A stretch of DNA of 64,000 bases from Bacteroidales bacterium WCE2004 (GCA_900167895.1 FUZR01000001.1:291144-355143), one strand, 5' to 3'. Positions 1 through 8,429 are shown, counted from the first letter of the stretch. Numbers and translations are program-made. Notes: a model not told the origin generated them from the letters alone.

Positions 1-2
1 CC

Positions 3-1790
3 GACTGCGACGCCATCAACAACTACTACACGCCGGGCCAGCACATGACCCAGCCCGACGCCCTGAGCGCCGCCGTGGAGGTGGCCCTGAAGGGCGCCGA
101 CCTGGAGTGCGGCAAGGTGATGATCGCCCTGATCGAAGGCCTGCAGGAAGGCCTCGTCAAGGAAGAAGACCTCGACGTGCACCTGCGCCGCATCCTGCGC
201 GGCCGCTTCGAGCTGGGCATGTTCGACCCGGCCGACCGCCTGCCCTGGGCCAAGCTCGGCGAGGACGTGATCAGCAGCGAGGAGCATGACGCGCTGGCCA
301 CCCAGGCCGCGCGCGAGTCGATGGTCCTCCTCAAGAACGAGGGCGGCATCCTGCCGCTCTCCAAGGACGTCAAGCGCCTGCTCGTGGTCGGTCCCAACGC
401 CGACGACGTGGAGCTCCTCAACGGCAACTACGGCGGCACGCCGACCGACAACCACAAGCACTCCCTGCTCGAGGGCATCCGCAACGCCGTGCCCGGCGCC
501 GAGGTCCTCTACGCCAAGGGCTGCGAGCTCAACGACGACTACAACACGGTCTACCACCTGCCCGACTTCAACGAGGGCAAGGGCGTGTTCGTGGAATTCT
601 ACGACAACAACGAGCTGAAGGGCCAGCCGAAGGTGAGCGACTACTACAAGGAGCTCAACTTCAGCACCTTCGGCGCCTACGGTTTCGCCGAAGGCATCCC
701 GACCGACAAGATCTCCGTCCGCATCAAGGGCCGTTTCGTGCCCGACTTCACCGGCGCGCTGAGCTACACCGTCTCCTCCGACAACGGCTACGTCCTCAAG
801 GTCAACGGCCGCGTGGTGGAGAACGCCAAGCCCGGCATGGGCGGCCGCGGATTCGGCTTCGGCCGCCGCGGCGTCGCCTACAAGACCTTCGACGTCAAGG
901 CCGGCAAGCCGGTCGACGTCGAGATCGAATACCGCCGCGGCGCGGGCCCGTTCGCGATGCTGCGCGCCGACTTCTGCGAGCGCCAGTATGCGGACTTCGC
1001 CGCTGAGAAGCAGCTCGCGCAGGACGTCGACGCCATCATCGTGATCGGCGGCATCTCCGCCCAGATGGAAGGCGAAGGCGGCGACAAGGCCGACATCGAG
1101 CTGCCGGGCGTCCAGCAGCGCCTGCTCCGCGCGATGCGCGAAACGGGCAAGCCGGTCGTGTTCGTCAACTGCTCCGGCTCCGCGATGGGCTTCGCCAGCG
1201 TGGAGGAGCAGTATGACGCCCTCCTGCAGGCCTGGTACGCGGGCCAGGGCGGCGCCAAGGCCCTTGCCGACGTGCTCTTCGGCGACTTCAACCCTTCCGG
1301 CAAGCTCCCCGTCACCTTCTACGCCTCCACCGCCGACCTCCCGGACTTCCTGGACTACAGCATGGAGAACCGCACCTACCGCTACTTCCGCGGCGAGCCG
1401 CTCTACGCCTTCGGCTACGGCCTGAGCTACACCAGCTACAGCTACGGCCAGGGCAAGCTCAGCAAGTCCTCGATGAAGAAGAACGGCAAGGTCACCGTCA
1501 CCTTCCCGGTCACGAACACCGGCTCCGTGGCCGGCAGCGAGATCGCCCAGGTCTACGTCCAGGCCCTCGACAACCCGGATGCGCCGATCAAGTCCCTGCA
1601 GGGCTTCGACAAGGTGCAGCTCGCCCCGGGCGCCACGAAGAAGGTCTCCGTCACCCTCGACGGCGAAGCCTTCTCCTTCTACGACGAGGCCGTGGACGGC
1701 CTGTCCGTCCGCCCCGGCAAATACCGCATCCTCTACGGCAGTTCCTCGCGTGAGCAGGACCTGCAGGCCCTGGACTTCCAGGTCCTCTAG
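3..1790 (+). CDS. GH3 family beta-glycosidase (beta-xylosidase/beta-glucosidase type), 5' truncated
   Basis: Three-prime part of a glycoside hydrolase family 3 enzyme; the gene begins before the window. The first visible codons read DCDAI, matching the GH3 nucleophile motif SD(C/W)xAI, so the catalytic Asp is probably the first codon (3-5) and the whole N-terminal TIM barrel is missing. What remains is the alpha/beta sandwich domain, a PA14-like insertion (about bases 570-990, with DNGYVLKVNG) and the C-terminal fibronectin-III-like domain (about 1490-1780). A PA14 insertion and the DCDAI motif are typical of Bacteroidetes xylosidase/glucosidase-type GH3. The product is expected in the periplasm or on the surface, releasing terminal beta-linked sugars from oligosaccharides. 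Substrate cannot be fixed. A strong hairpin terminator follows the stop codon. Confidence 0.9.
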   Translation, partial: DCDAINNYYTPGQHMTQPDALSAAVEVALKGADLECGKVMIALIEGLQEGLVKEEDLDVHLRRILRGRFELGMFDPADRLPWAKLGEDVISSEEHDALATQAARESMVLLKNEGGILPLSKDVKRLLVVGPNADDVELLNGNYGGTPTDNHKHSLLEGIRNAVPGAEVLYAKGCELNDDYNTVYHLPDFNEGKGVFVEFYDNNELKGQPKVSDYYKELNFSTFGAYGFAEGIPTDKISVRIKGRFVPDFTGALSYTVSSDNGYVLKVNGRVVENAKPGMGGRGFGFGRRGVAYKTFDVKAGKPVDVEIEYRRGAGPFAMLRADFCERQYADFAAEKQLAQDVDAIIVIGGISAQMEGEGGDKADIELPGVQQRLLRAMRETGKPVVFVNCSGSAMGFASVEEQYDALLQAWYAGQGGAKALADVLFGDFNPSGKLPVTFYASTADLPDFLDYSMENRTYRYFRGEPLYAFGYGLSYTSYSYGQGKLSKSSMKKNGKVTVTFPVTNTGSVAGSEIAQVYVQALDNPDAPIKSLQGFDKVQLAPGATKKVSVTLDGEAFSFYDEAVDGLSVRPGKYRILYGSSSREQDLQALDFQVL

Positions 1791-1818
1791 CGTATCTGAT
1801 ACATAACACTAAAAAGGA

Positions 1819-1852
1819 GAAGCCCCGGTCAATACTGACCGGGGCTTCTTTC
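1819..1852 (+). terminator. Intrinsic terminator after the GH3 gene
   Basis: A perfect 12-bp stem (1820-1831 with 1836-1847, loop ATAC) is followed by a short T-rich run. It lies 29 nt after the GH3 stop and 40 nt from the end of the convergent esterase gene. Confidence 0.85.
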
Positions 1853-1888
1853 GTGAAATATGTTAACAAAATTTACCAACTAACCTTG

Positions 1889-3346
1889 TCAAGGTCTGAT
1901 CGGATTGCCCTGCTCGGAAGCTTCCTTGTCCTGGGCATCCAGCTTGAAGAGCATGAACTGGCTGTTCTCGCGGGTGTAAGGAGTCCAGCCGATGCCCGGA
2001 TCGCCGGTCTTGGCGAAGTTGGTCCAGGCGGTCAGCATCTTCTCGGAGAGATCCCAGTCGCCCTGGGTCCAGGGACGCCAGCAATGCTGCAGGGACTTGA
2101 ACACGAACCAGAGGTCGGAGGAGTGGAAAGCGCCCGAGAGGACGTTGGGACGGCCGTCGGTCGGCAGCGGGCGGGCGAATTCATAGGCCCAGGCCTTGGC
2201 GCCCTTCTCCTCGCGGTTGAGGCAGAAAGCGGCGATGCCGCCGGCCATGTCGCCCATGTCGTTGAGCGTGTAGCCGATCATATAAGGCACATCGGCGAGC
2301 GAGCCGTCCTTGGCGGCCGCGTCGAAGCTCTCCTTGGACACATAACCGTCCACGATGGGCATCGCGGTCAGGAAGGCGTATTTGCCGCTTGCGGCGTTGT
2401 AGATATTGCCGAGGCTGTAGATCATCTCGGTGGAGGCGGCGCGCATCTTCTTGAGGTCGGTCAGGCCGGCCCAGTCCATGACTTCCTTGGTCTGCTGCTC
2501 GGACTCCTCGAGGGACATCTGGCGGAACATGCCGCGCATGCCACCCATGCGGCCGGCAGGAGCGGCGCCGGCGGGAGCGGGCGTCGGGACGGTCAGGCCG
2601 CCGCCGGACATGATGATGGCCTTGTTGAACAGGCCGCGGGCCAGCGGCGACTCGCACAGCGTCTTGACGCTGCCGGCACCGGCGCTCTGGCCGAAGATCA
2701 TCACGTTGTCAGGATCGCCGCCGAACTGGGCGATATTCTTCTTGATCCACTTCAGGGCCTCGATCTGGTCGAGGATACCATAGTTGCCGGACACGCCGTG
2801 CGGGCTCTCAGCGGAGAGCTCGGGATGGGTCAGGAAGCCGAAGACGCCGAGACGGTAGTTGATCGACACGATCACCACATCCTTGGCACCCCACTCCTGG
2901 GCGTCGAACTCAGGCTCGGAACCCCAGCCTTCGCGATAGCCGCCGCCATGGATCCAGAGCGCCACGGGAAGCTTCTTGCCGGTCTGGCCGGAAGCCTTGG
3001 TCCAGACGTTCAGATAGAGGCAGTCCTCGCTGTACGGAGACTCGTCGCCATAGCCCCACTCGGTCGTGTATCCGCCGGGATAATGGACGGACTGATAGCC
3101 CGGATGGCCGAACTTGTCGCAGAGCTTCACGCCCTGCCAGGGCACGACCGGCTGCGGCTCCTTCCAACGGAGATCGCCGATGGGCGGCGCTGCATACGGG
3201 ATTCCACGATAGACAATGACGCCGGGGATGTCGGACGCCACACCTTGCACCTGGCCCCCTTCGATGGTAAGGACCGGCGTGCTCACGTTCTGGCTGCACC
3301 CGAACAGGGCGAGCACAGAAAGAAGAAGAACAAGATTCCTTTTCAT
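1889..3346 (-). CDS. Secreted type-B carboxylesterase (lipoprotein)
   Basis: A 485-residue alpha/beta hydrolase of the type-B carboxylesterase/para-nitrobenzyl esterase family. It has a lipoprotein signal with lipobox LFGC (Cys17), the family motif EDCLYLNVW (about 108-116), the oxyanion-hole motif HGGGY (about 133-137) and the nucleophile elbow GQSAGA with Ser221. A late GAFHSSDL motif carries the probable catalytic His. Length is slightly short of the usual 500-540. In this setting, beside a GH3 enzyme in a glycan-degrading Bacteroidales, it may remove ester groups from polysaccharide side chains, but that is inference. It is convergent with the GH3 gene and has its own promoter box at 3390-3397. 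Confidence 0.88.
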   Translation of the reverse strand: MKRNLVLLLSVLALFGCSQNVSTPVLTIEGGQVQGVASDIPGVIVYRGIPYAAPPIGDLRWKEPQPVVPWQGVKLCDKFGHPGYQSVHYPGGYTTEWGYGDESPYSEDCLYLNVWTKASGQTGKKLPVALWIHGGGYREGWGSEPEFDAQEWGAKDVVIVSINYRLGVFGFLTHPELSAESPHGVSGNYGILDQIEALKWIKKNIAQFGGDPDNVMIFGQSAGAGSVKTLCESPLARGLFNKAIIMSGGGLTVPTPAPAGAAPAGRMGGMRGMFRQMSLEESEQQTKEVMDWAGLTDLKKMRAASTEMIYSLGNIYNAASGKYAFLTAMPIVDGYVSKESFDAAAKDGSLADVPYMIGYTLNDMGDMAGGIAAFCLNREEKGAKAWAYEFARPLPTDGRPNVLSGAFHSSDLWFVFKSLQHCWRPWTQGDWDLSEKMLTAWTNFAKTGDPGIGWTPYTRENSQFMLFKLDAQDKEASEQGNPIRP

Positions 3347-3389
3347 ATGCGGTTAGAAAAATAGTAAACGTCATACCGACGGGCAGTAA

Positions 3390-3397
3390 CAAAGTTA
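3390..3397 (-). promoter_or_regulatory. Bacteroidetes -7 promoter box (TAACTTTG) of the esterase
   Basis: The minus strand reads TAACTTTG, matching the Bacteroidetes TAnnTTTG -7 element, 43 nt upstream of the esterase ATG. Confidence 0.6.
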
Positions 3398-3487
3398 CCG
3401 CATCGCTGCCTGGAATGCTTGCAGGAAAAGACCAAAAAGATACAAAATTGCGTATCTTTATACCGCAAAAAGACCATAATCTTTACG

Positions 3488-4567
3488 ATGCAGAAGAACT
3501 ACAGGCTGGATCTGCGCCACCGGCTTGCGCTCGGGATCGACCGCGCGCTGCAGCGGGACGTCCGGCGGGAGCACCCGCTGGAGCAGCTTTTCTGGGAGTG
3601 CACGCTGCGCTGCAACCTCGCCTGCCGCCACTGCGGAAGCGACTGCAAGATCGCGTCCGGGACGCCCGACATGCCGGTCGAAGACTTCCTGCGCGTGCTG
3701 GACAGCATCAACCGCCGCTGCGCGCCGCACTCCGTGTTCGTGGTCGTGACGGGCGGCGAGCCGCTGATGCGCCCCGACCTGGAGGCCTGCGGCCGCGCCA
3801 TCCACGACAGGGGTTTCGCCTGGGGCATGGTCACCAACGGTTTCGCCCTGACGGAGGAGCGCCTGGACCGCCTCGTCGCGAGCGGCCTGGGCAGCGCGAC
3901 CGTGAGCCTGGACGGGCTCCAGGAGGCCCACGACTGGATGCGCGGCCGTTCCGGCAGCTTCGAGCGCGCCTCCGCCGCAATCCGGCTGCTCGCCGCCCGG
4001 CCGGACATCGTCTTCGACGTCGTGACCTGCGTCAACCGCCGCAATTATCCCGAACTCCCCCGCCTCAAGGAGGCGCTCGTCAGCTGGGGCGTGCGCAGTT
4101 GGCGCCTGTTCACCGTCGTCCCGATGGGACGCGCCGCCGGCGACCCCGAGCTGCAGCTGCCGCCGGACCAGTTCCGCGGCCTGCTCGACTTCATCAAGGC
4201 CACGCGCAAGGAAGGCCGCATCCACGCCTCCTATGGCTGCGAGGGCTTCCTGGGCAACTACGAAGGCGAGGTACGGGACCATTTCTTCCATTGCGAGGCG
4301 GGCGTCACCGCCGCCTCCATCCTCGCGGACGGCTCCATCTCCGCCTGCGCCAGCATCCGGTCCGACTACCACCAGGGCAACATCTACCGGGGCGACGACC
4401 TGATGGAGGTCTGGGAGCACGGCTTCCTCCCCTACCGCGACCGCGAATGGATGCGCACGGACGAGTGTGCGGAATGCCGCTATTTCCGCTACTGCCAGGG
4501 CGGCGGCATGCACCTGCGCGACCGGGACGGGAAGCTGCTGTTTTGCCATCTGAAAAGAATTGCGTAA
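3488..4567 (+). CDS. Radical SAM/SPASM protein of a radical SAM/lipoprotein pair
   Basis: A 359-residue radical SAM enzyme. The N-terminal WECTLRCNLACRHC contains the CX3CX2C cluster motif for the [4Fe-4S] that cleaves S-adenosylmethionine. VTGGEPL follows as the SAM-binding GGEP motif. The C-terminal third holds clustered cysteines (CEGFL, HCEAG, ACASI, ECAECRYFRYC), a SPASM-type domain binding auxiliary clusters. I chose the ATG at 3488; an in-frame TTG 69 bp upstream sits in AT-rich leader sequence. The adjacent small lipoprotein gene matches the arrangement I recall as the Bacteroidetes rSAM/lipoprotein system (TIGR04133/TIGR04134; from memory, not searched). The enzyme probably modifies a peptide or protein, plausibly its neighbour; no reaction can be assigned from sequence. 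Its stop codon overlaps the promoter of that neighbour. Confidence 0.88.
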   Translation: MQKNYRLDLRHRLALGIDRALQRDVRREHPLEQLFWECTLRCNLACRHCGSDCKIASGTPDMPVEDFLRVLDSINRRCAPHSVFVVVTGGEPLMRPDLEACGRAIHDRGFAWGMVTNGFALTEERLDRLVASGLGSATVSLDGLQEAHDWMRGRSGSFERASAAIRLLAARPDIVFDVVTCVNRRNYPELPRLKEALVSWGVRSWRLFTVVPMGRAAGDPELQLPPDQFRGLLDFIKATRKEGRIHASYGCEGFLGNYEGEVRDHFFHCEAGVTAASILADGSISACASIRSDYHQGNIYRGDDLMEVWEHGFLPYRDREWMRTDECAECRYFRYCQGGGMHLRDRDGKLLFCHLKRIA

Positions 4568-4572
4568 CTTTG
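4565..4572 (+). promoter_or_regulatory. -7 box (TAACTTTG) overlapping the upstream stop codon
   Basis: TAACTTTG shares its first three bases with the TAA stop of the radical SAM gene and ends exactly 4 nt before the lipoprotein ATG. A transcript from here would be leaderless or nearly so. Confidence 0.55.
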
Positions 4573-4576
4573 CACC

Positions 4577-4846
4577 ATGAAGAAACCCTTCAGATACCTT
4601 CTCGCAGGCGTGCTCACCCTGCTCGGATTCTCTTCCTGCTCCGCCCTCCGCGAGGCACGGGAGGCCCGTGCGGCGCGCGAACGCGAGGCTTGGGAGCAGC
4701 AGCAGCGCGAGCTCGTGGAGCAGACGCTCCGGGAGATGCTCGAGCGCGACGCACAGGCCGCCAGAGACACCGTGTCGCAGATCGAGCGCGTCAAGCTCCT
4801 CTACGGCGTTCCCAACGTCCCCTACCGCGAGATCAAAGAAAAATAA
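4577..4846 (+). CDS. Minimal lipoprotein paired with the radical SAM enzyme
   Basis: An 89-residue lipoprotein. Residues 1-20 form a signal peptide ending in the lipobox GFSSC (lipidated Cys21). Residues 22-70 are almost pure Arg/Glu/Ala/Gln, a highly charged predicted helix or coiled coil. The C-terminus ends with LLYGVPNVPYREIKEK. The YGVP-x-x-Y-x-x-K segment resembles the conserved motif I recall in lipoproteins that accompany this radical SAM family (often MYGVPxAxYxxKG), but there it stands near the lipid anchor of a longer protein, while here it is at the very C-terminus after a helical spacer. It may be the substrate or partner of the upstream enzyme. The stop codon TAA overlaps the 5' end of rnpB. 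Confidence 0.8.
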   Translation: MKKPFRYLLAGVLTLLGFSSCSALREAREARAAREREAWEQQQRELVEQTLREMLERDAQAARDTVSQIERVKLLYGVPNVPYREIKEK

Positions 4847-5156
4847 GGTGGAGCGATCTGTCGCCCGCAAGGGAGGAAAGTCCGGACAGGACAGGGCATC
4901 CCGCTGCGGAAAGCGCAGGTGGGGGTAACCTCACGCCAGCCGTAACAGAAAATGACCGCCATCCTCGGATGGTAAGGGTGAAAACGCGGGGTAAGAGCCC
5001 ACGACGCACGGCAGCGATGTCGTGTGGGTACGGCACCGGGACCTGCAAGACCAAATATACTGGCAGACGAGGACGGCCCGTCCGATGCCAGGGGGTAGGT
5101 TGCGAAGATAAATGACAGAGAATCAGTGAACAGAAACCGGCTTACGGCTCCACCTT
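4845..5156 (+). ncRNA. rnpB: RNase P RNA (bacterial type)
   Basis: The catalytic RNA of RNase P, which matures tRNA 5' ends. Visible signatures are GAGGAAAGTCCGGAC near the 5' end and ACAGAAACCGGCTTAC near the 3' end, the universally conserved strands of the catalytic core. The ends are set by a perfect 10-bp P1 helix (4845-4854 with 5147-5156), giving about 312 nt. A T-rich run follows at once, so P1 may also serve in termination. The 5' end overlaps the lipoprotein stop codon by 2 nt, and the 3' end overlaps the last codons of the convergent acyltransferase gene (stop at 5142-5144) by 15 nt. No separate promoter is obvious between the lipoprotein gene and rnpB. Confidence 0.95.
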
Positions 5157-6278
5157 TTCTTTTTTAAGCCGCCGCACCCTGCGGCGAAGATTCTTCTCGG
5201 CAGCGCGGACTTTGCCGCGCGAACGGTTCAGGAAAGCCGAAAAATTCCGCTCCCGGTCACTCTCTTTCTTGATGGAGATCCGCTCGACAAGGTCCTCCAG
5301 CTCGGTGCGCAGGCCCGGGAAACGGAGCCGGATGCGCGCGGCGAGGTACTTGAAATACGGCACCTTGTGGCGGTCGCGCTTGTCGGCGTACATCTCCTCG
5401 AAGCTGATCATGATGCCCGTGTCGTAGCAGTCGAAGAACTCGTCGTTGATGCCCGTGCCGAGCATCTTCATCGTCGGCGAGGCGTTCATGTAGCTGTTGA
5501 CCAGCGGCGGGATGTTGAAGCCCAGCTTGCGTACCGCGTCCTTGAGGTTGCGGTAGTCAGCCTTGTAGTCCTCGTCGTGCAGGACAAGGTCGAGCAGGCG
5601 CCCGTCCGACTCCACGGGCACGGGGCGCTTGGGGCGCGCCAGCTCGTCGGGATCCGGGAAATGCTTCCACAGGAAATGCTGGATCAGTTCGCGGCAGGTC
5701 TTGTCGTAGCTCGGATAGATGGTCATCTTGCCCAGGAAATACAGGATGCCGGGATGTCCCAGGATCACGGCGGCGATGCCGTCCCAGAGGTTGTCCAGGG
5801 CAAAAATCGCCTTGGCGCCCGCCTTGGAGCTCTGGTATTCCGGAGCCACGAACGAGCGGCCCAGCTCCATCACGTGCGGGAGGTAGTCCTGGATGAACTG
5901 CTCCGAGTAGTGGAACATGTGGGAGGAGGTGATGTGCGGCTGGCCGTCCTCCTGGAGCTGGATGTCGGGGCCCAGGATATAGCGGTAGCCGCCCAGGATG
6001 GCGTTCGCCTCGGGATCCCAGATGATCAGCTGCTTGTAGGGATGGGCGGGGTCGGTGTCGAACTCGTCCAGGTCGACGGCCTGGCCCGTGCCGCCGCCGC
6101 TGTCGCGGAAGGCGATCTCACGCAGGCGGCCGATCTCCTGCAGCACGTTGGGGGCGTCGTTGCAGTCGATCACATAGATCTCGTTGTCGGACTTGTTGGT
6201 GTCGCACAACTTCTTGTCGGGCGTAAGCTCGGCCAGGAGCAGTTCCCGGCTGACCGGATCAATAATCTTTTCGTCCAT
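5142..6278 (-). CDS. glsB: GNAT-type N-acyltransferase (hemolysin/OlsB-like), probable glycine N-acyltransferase
   Basis: A 378-residue protein of the GNAT-related OlsB/hemolysin family, with the conserved GGYRYILG, ELGRSFVAPEYQ and LWDGIAAVILGHP segments. Related Bacteroides GlsB proteins transfer a 3-hydroxy fatty acyl chain to glycine, the first step of glycine (and flavolipin-type) lipid synthesis. The gene directly follows a PlsC-like acyltransferase with a 6-nt gap, matching the glsA/glsB pair characterised in Bacteroides thetaiotaomicron. The C-terminal 70 residues are strongly basic with many Arg and Lys, suggesting peripheral membrane contact. The enzyme should act at the inner face of the cytoplasmic membrane. 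The last codons overlap the 3' end of rnpB on the other strand. Confidence 0.78.
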   Translation of the reverse strand: MDEKIIDPVSRELLLAELTPDKKLCDTNKSDNEIYVIDCNDAPNVLQEIGRLREIAFRDSGGGTGQAVDLDEFDTDPAHPYKQLIIWDPEANAILGGYRYILGPDIQLQEDGQPHITSSHMFHYSEQFIQDYLPHVMELGRSFVAPEYQSSKAGAKAIFALDNLWDGIAAVILGHPGILYFLGKMTIYPSYDKTCRELIQHFLWKHFPDPDELARPKRPVPVESDGRLLDLVLHDEDYKADYRNLKDAVRKLGFNIPPLVNSYMNASPTMKMLGTGINDEFFDCYDTGIMISFEEMYADKRDRHKVPYFKYLAARIRLRFPGLRTELEDLVERISIKKESDRERNFSAFLNRSRGKVRAAEKNLRRRVRRLKKEKVEP

Positions 6279-6284
6279 CTCGGA

Positions 6285-7097
6285 TTAGAGTTGATAAACC
6301 TTTTCGCGCACCCATGCGGCCCATTCCGCCGGTTTGCGGGATTTGTCGAAGGAGGCAGCCGGGATCGGCTGGCCGAAAATCACCCGGAAGGTCTTGTGCT
6401 GCGCGTGGTAGAACGCGTCGGGCAGGAAGAGCATCGGGATGTTGAACTTGAGTTTCAAGAACTTGCGGAAGAACCAGTCGGCGCGGTAGAAGCGCCCCGG
6501 GTTGCGGCCCACGAAGTGGACCGGCACCACGGCGCGGTCCGTCTCCACGCTCTTGGTGATGAAGGTCTTGGTCCACGGCAGGTCCTGGATCCTGCCTTTC
6601 ACCCGGCGCGAAGCGCTGCCCGAGGGGAACATCAGCAGGTGGTTGTCCGAGCGGTAGGCCTCGTCGATCATCTGCGGGAGGTTGCGCGCCTGGCTGCCGA
6701 CCTTGTTGATCGGCACGCAGAGCGGCGCAATGGGCTTGATGTAGAGCAGGAAGTCGTTGACCAGCATCTTCATCGGCCCGAAATTGCGCGTGATCAGCGA
6801 GCAGAGCGCGATGCCGTCCACGGCGCCCAGCGGGTGGTTGGAGGCGAAGCAGTAGCGCGTGCCGTCCACCGGAACGTTCTCCAGGCCCTCCACCTCGATC
6901 TTGATGTCCATGCGCTCGAGCAGGTCGTCGCAGAAATCCGCGCCGTCCGACTGCATCTTCAGCATCTCGTTCATCCAGTCCTGGTGGATGAAACGCTTGA
7001 AGAAGGCGACGACCGGTTTCGCCACCTTGCCCTTGCCGAACTTGGCGGAGATGATCTTCTCGATGTCGAGGAAACGGTCCTGGTTATCAGCGGTCAT
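6285..7097 (-). CDS. glsA: PlsC-like O-acyltransferase, probable glycine-lipid O-acyltransferase
   Basis: A 270-residue 1-acyl-glycerol-phosphate-acyltransferase-like protein. The catalytic motif is NHPLGAVDG (His and Asp separated by five residues, unlike the standard HX4D), and a FPSGSASRR block stands where PlsC proteins have their substrate-binding motif. In B. theta GlsA adds the second acyl chain to N-acyl glycine; the adjacent glsB-like gene supports the same role here. I start the gene at the ATG at 7097. A TTG nine codons upstream falls inside a perfect -7 promoter box and cannot be the start. It is first in a two-gene operon. Confidence 0.78.
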   Translation of the reverse strand: MTADNQDRFLDIEKIISAKFGKGKVAKPVVAFFKRFIHQDWMNEMLKMQSDGADFCDDLLERMDIKIEVEGLENVPVDGTRYCFASNHPLGAVDGIALCSLITRNFGPMKMLVNDFLLYIKPIAPLCVPINKVGSQARNLPQMIDEAYRSDNHLLMFPSGSASRRVKGRIQDLPWTKTFITKSVETDRAVVPVHFVGRNPGRFYRADWFFRKFLKLKFNIPMLFLPDAFYHAQHKTFRVIFGQPIPAASFDKSRKPAEWAAWVREKVYQL

Positions 7098-7121
7098 AAG
7101 TACACTTGGTCTTGTCAAAGA

Positions 7122-7129
7122 CAAATATA
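7122..7129 (-). promoter_or_regulatory. -7 promoter box (TATATTTG) of the acyltransferase operon
   Basis: The minus strand carries a perfect TATATTTG 24 nt before the glsA ATG. No clear -33 TTTG is seen. Confidence 0.6.
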
Positions 7130-7136
7130 GGAAAAA

Positions 7137-8429
7137 TCAGTGAATCTGCTCCCCTGTCAGGTCATAGTCGTCGGCGGCTACGATCCGCACCCGGATCATG
7201 TCACCGACGCGCAGGGCGGGATCAGGATGCGGCAGCAGGATCTCGCCGTCCACCTCGGGACTCTCGAACTCGCTGCGGCACACGGCGTTGCCGTCCACGA
7301 AGCCGTCCACCATCACGCGCACTTCCGTTCCCACGCGGGCACGGTTGCACTCGAGGGAAATCTCGCGCTGGAGCGACATCAGGCGGTCCAGCCGTTCGCG
7401 TTTGACGTCCTCCGGGACGTCGTCTTTGAGGTGCTCCGCCCCCCAGGTCCCCTCCTCCTCGGAATAGGTGAAGGCGCCCAGGCGCTCGAAGCGTGCCTCG
7501 CGCACGAATTCGAGGAGCTCCTCGAACTCCGCCTCCGTCTCGCCGGGATGGCCCACGATCATCGTCGTGCGCAGCGCCACGCCGGGCACCTCCGCGCGCA
7601 GGCGCCCAATGAGCGCGCGCGTCCAGGCGCCGTCCACGTGGCGGTGCATCCGCTCCAGCATCCCGTCCGCGATGTGCTGGAGCGGGATGTCCAGGTAGCG
7701 GCAGACCTTGGGGTTGCCGGCCATCGCGGTCAGCACGTCCTCCGGGAAATCGGCCGGGTAGGAATAGTGGATGCGGATCCACTCGACGCCGGGCACGGCG
7801 GACAAGCGCTCCAGCAACTCGCCGAGCGCGCGGCGCCTGTAGAGGTCGAGCCCGTAGTAGGTCGTGTCCTGCGCGATCAGGATCAGCTCCTTGACGCCGC
7901 GCGCGGCCAGGGACTCCGCCTCCGCGACCAGGTCCTCCATCGGCACGGAGCGGTGTGCGCCGCGGATGAAGGGGATGGCGCAGTAGGAGCAGCGCCGGTC
8001 GCAGCCTTCGGAAATCTTGAGATAGGCGTAGCCCAGCGGCTGCGACTGGTAGCGCTCCGTCATGCGGCCCGGCTCCACGCCCAGGTGCCGCAGCACGGGC
8101 GCAAGGTCGCGGGCGCCGAACCAGGCGTCCACCTCGGGGATCTCCTTCGGCAGTTCGTCCATATAACGCTGCGAAAGGCAGCCGAACACGGCCACTTCCC
8201 CGGCCCTTCCCTGCTTCTTCTCCTCCACGGCCGCCAGGATGGCCTCGACCGACTCTTCCTTGGCGTCGCCGATGAACCCGCAGGTATTGACCAGCAGGAT
8301 GTCGACGGGCTGGTCGTCCTCCACAATGGCGAAAGCATCTGCAGGCAGGCTGGCCAGCAGATGCTCCGTGTCTACGGTGTTCTTCGAACAGCCGAGGGTG
8401 ACGACCCTAAGCTTCTTTCGCGGCGTCAT
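7137..8429 (-). CDS. rimO: Ribosomal protein S12 methylthiotransferase
   Basis: A 430-residue methylthiotransferase. Cys14, Cys50 (NTCGF) and Cys84 (FGCLS) form the N-terminal UPF0004 cluster, and Cys143, Cys147 and Cys150 (EGCDRRCSYC) the radical SAM cluster. The PFIRGAHRS segment and the C-terminal TRAM domain (about 365-430) are typical of RimO, which adds a methylthio group to an aspartate of ribosomal protein S12. It is the last gene of the nusB operon; its start overlaps the end of the DUF5606 gene by 23 bp, implying translational coupling. Full length. Confidence 0.93.
   Translation of the reverse strand: MTPRKKLRVVTLGCSKNTVDTEHLLASLPADAFAIVEDDQPVDILLVNTCGFIGDAKEESVEAILAAVEEKKQGRAGEVAVFGCLSQRYMDELPKEIPEVDAWFGARDLAPVLRHLGVEPGRMTERYQSQPLGYAYLKISEGCDRRCSYCAIPFIRGAHRSVPMEDLVAEAESLAARGVKELILIAQDTTYYGLDLYRRRALGELLERLSAVPGVEWIRIHYSYPADFPEDVLTAMAGNPKVCRYLDIPLQHIADGMLERMHRHVDGAWTRALIGRLRAEVPGVALRTTMIVGHPGETEAEFEELLEFVREARFERLGAFTYSEEEGTWGAEHLKDDVPEDVKRERLDRLMSLQREISLECNRARVGTEVRVMVDGFVDGNAVCRSEFESPEVDGEILLPHPDPALRVGDMIRVRIVAADDYDLTGEQIH

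Noticed and set aside
4577..4846. Lipoprotein as a frameshifted fragment of a longer gene
   Set aside because: Its stop is followed at once by the perfect P1 stem of rnpB, so no coding sequence could continue.
3415..5115. Frame running through the radical SAM gene, lipoprotein gene and rnpB
   Set aside because: It crosses a structured RNA and has Arg/Pro/Gly-rich shadow composition.
7098..7124. TTG start nine codons upstream for the PlsC-like gene
   Set aside because: It lies inside a perfect -7 box, so the start at ATG 7097 is preferred.
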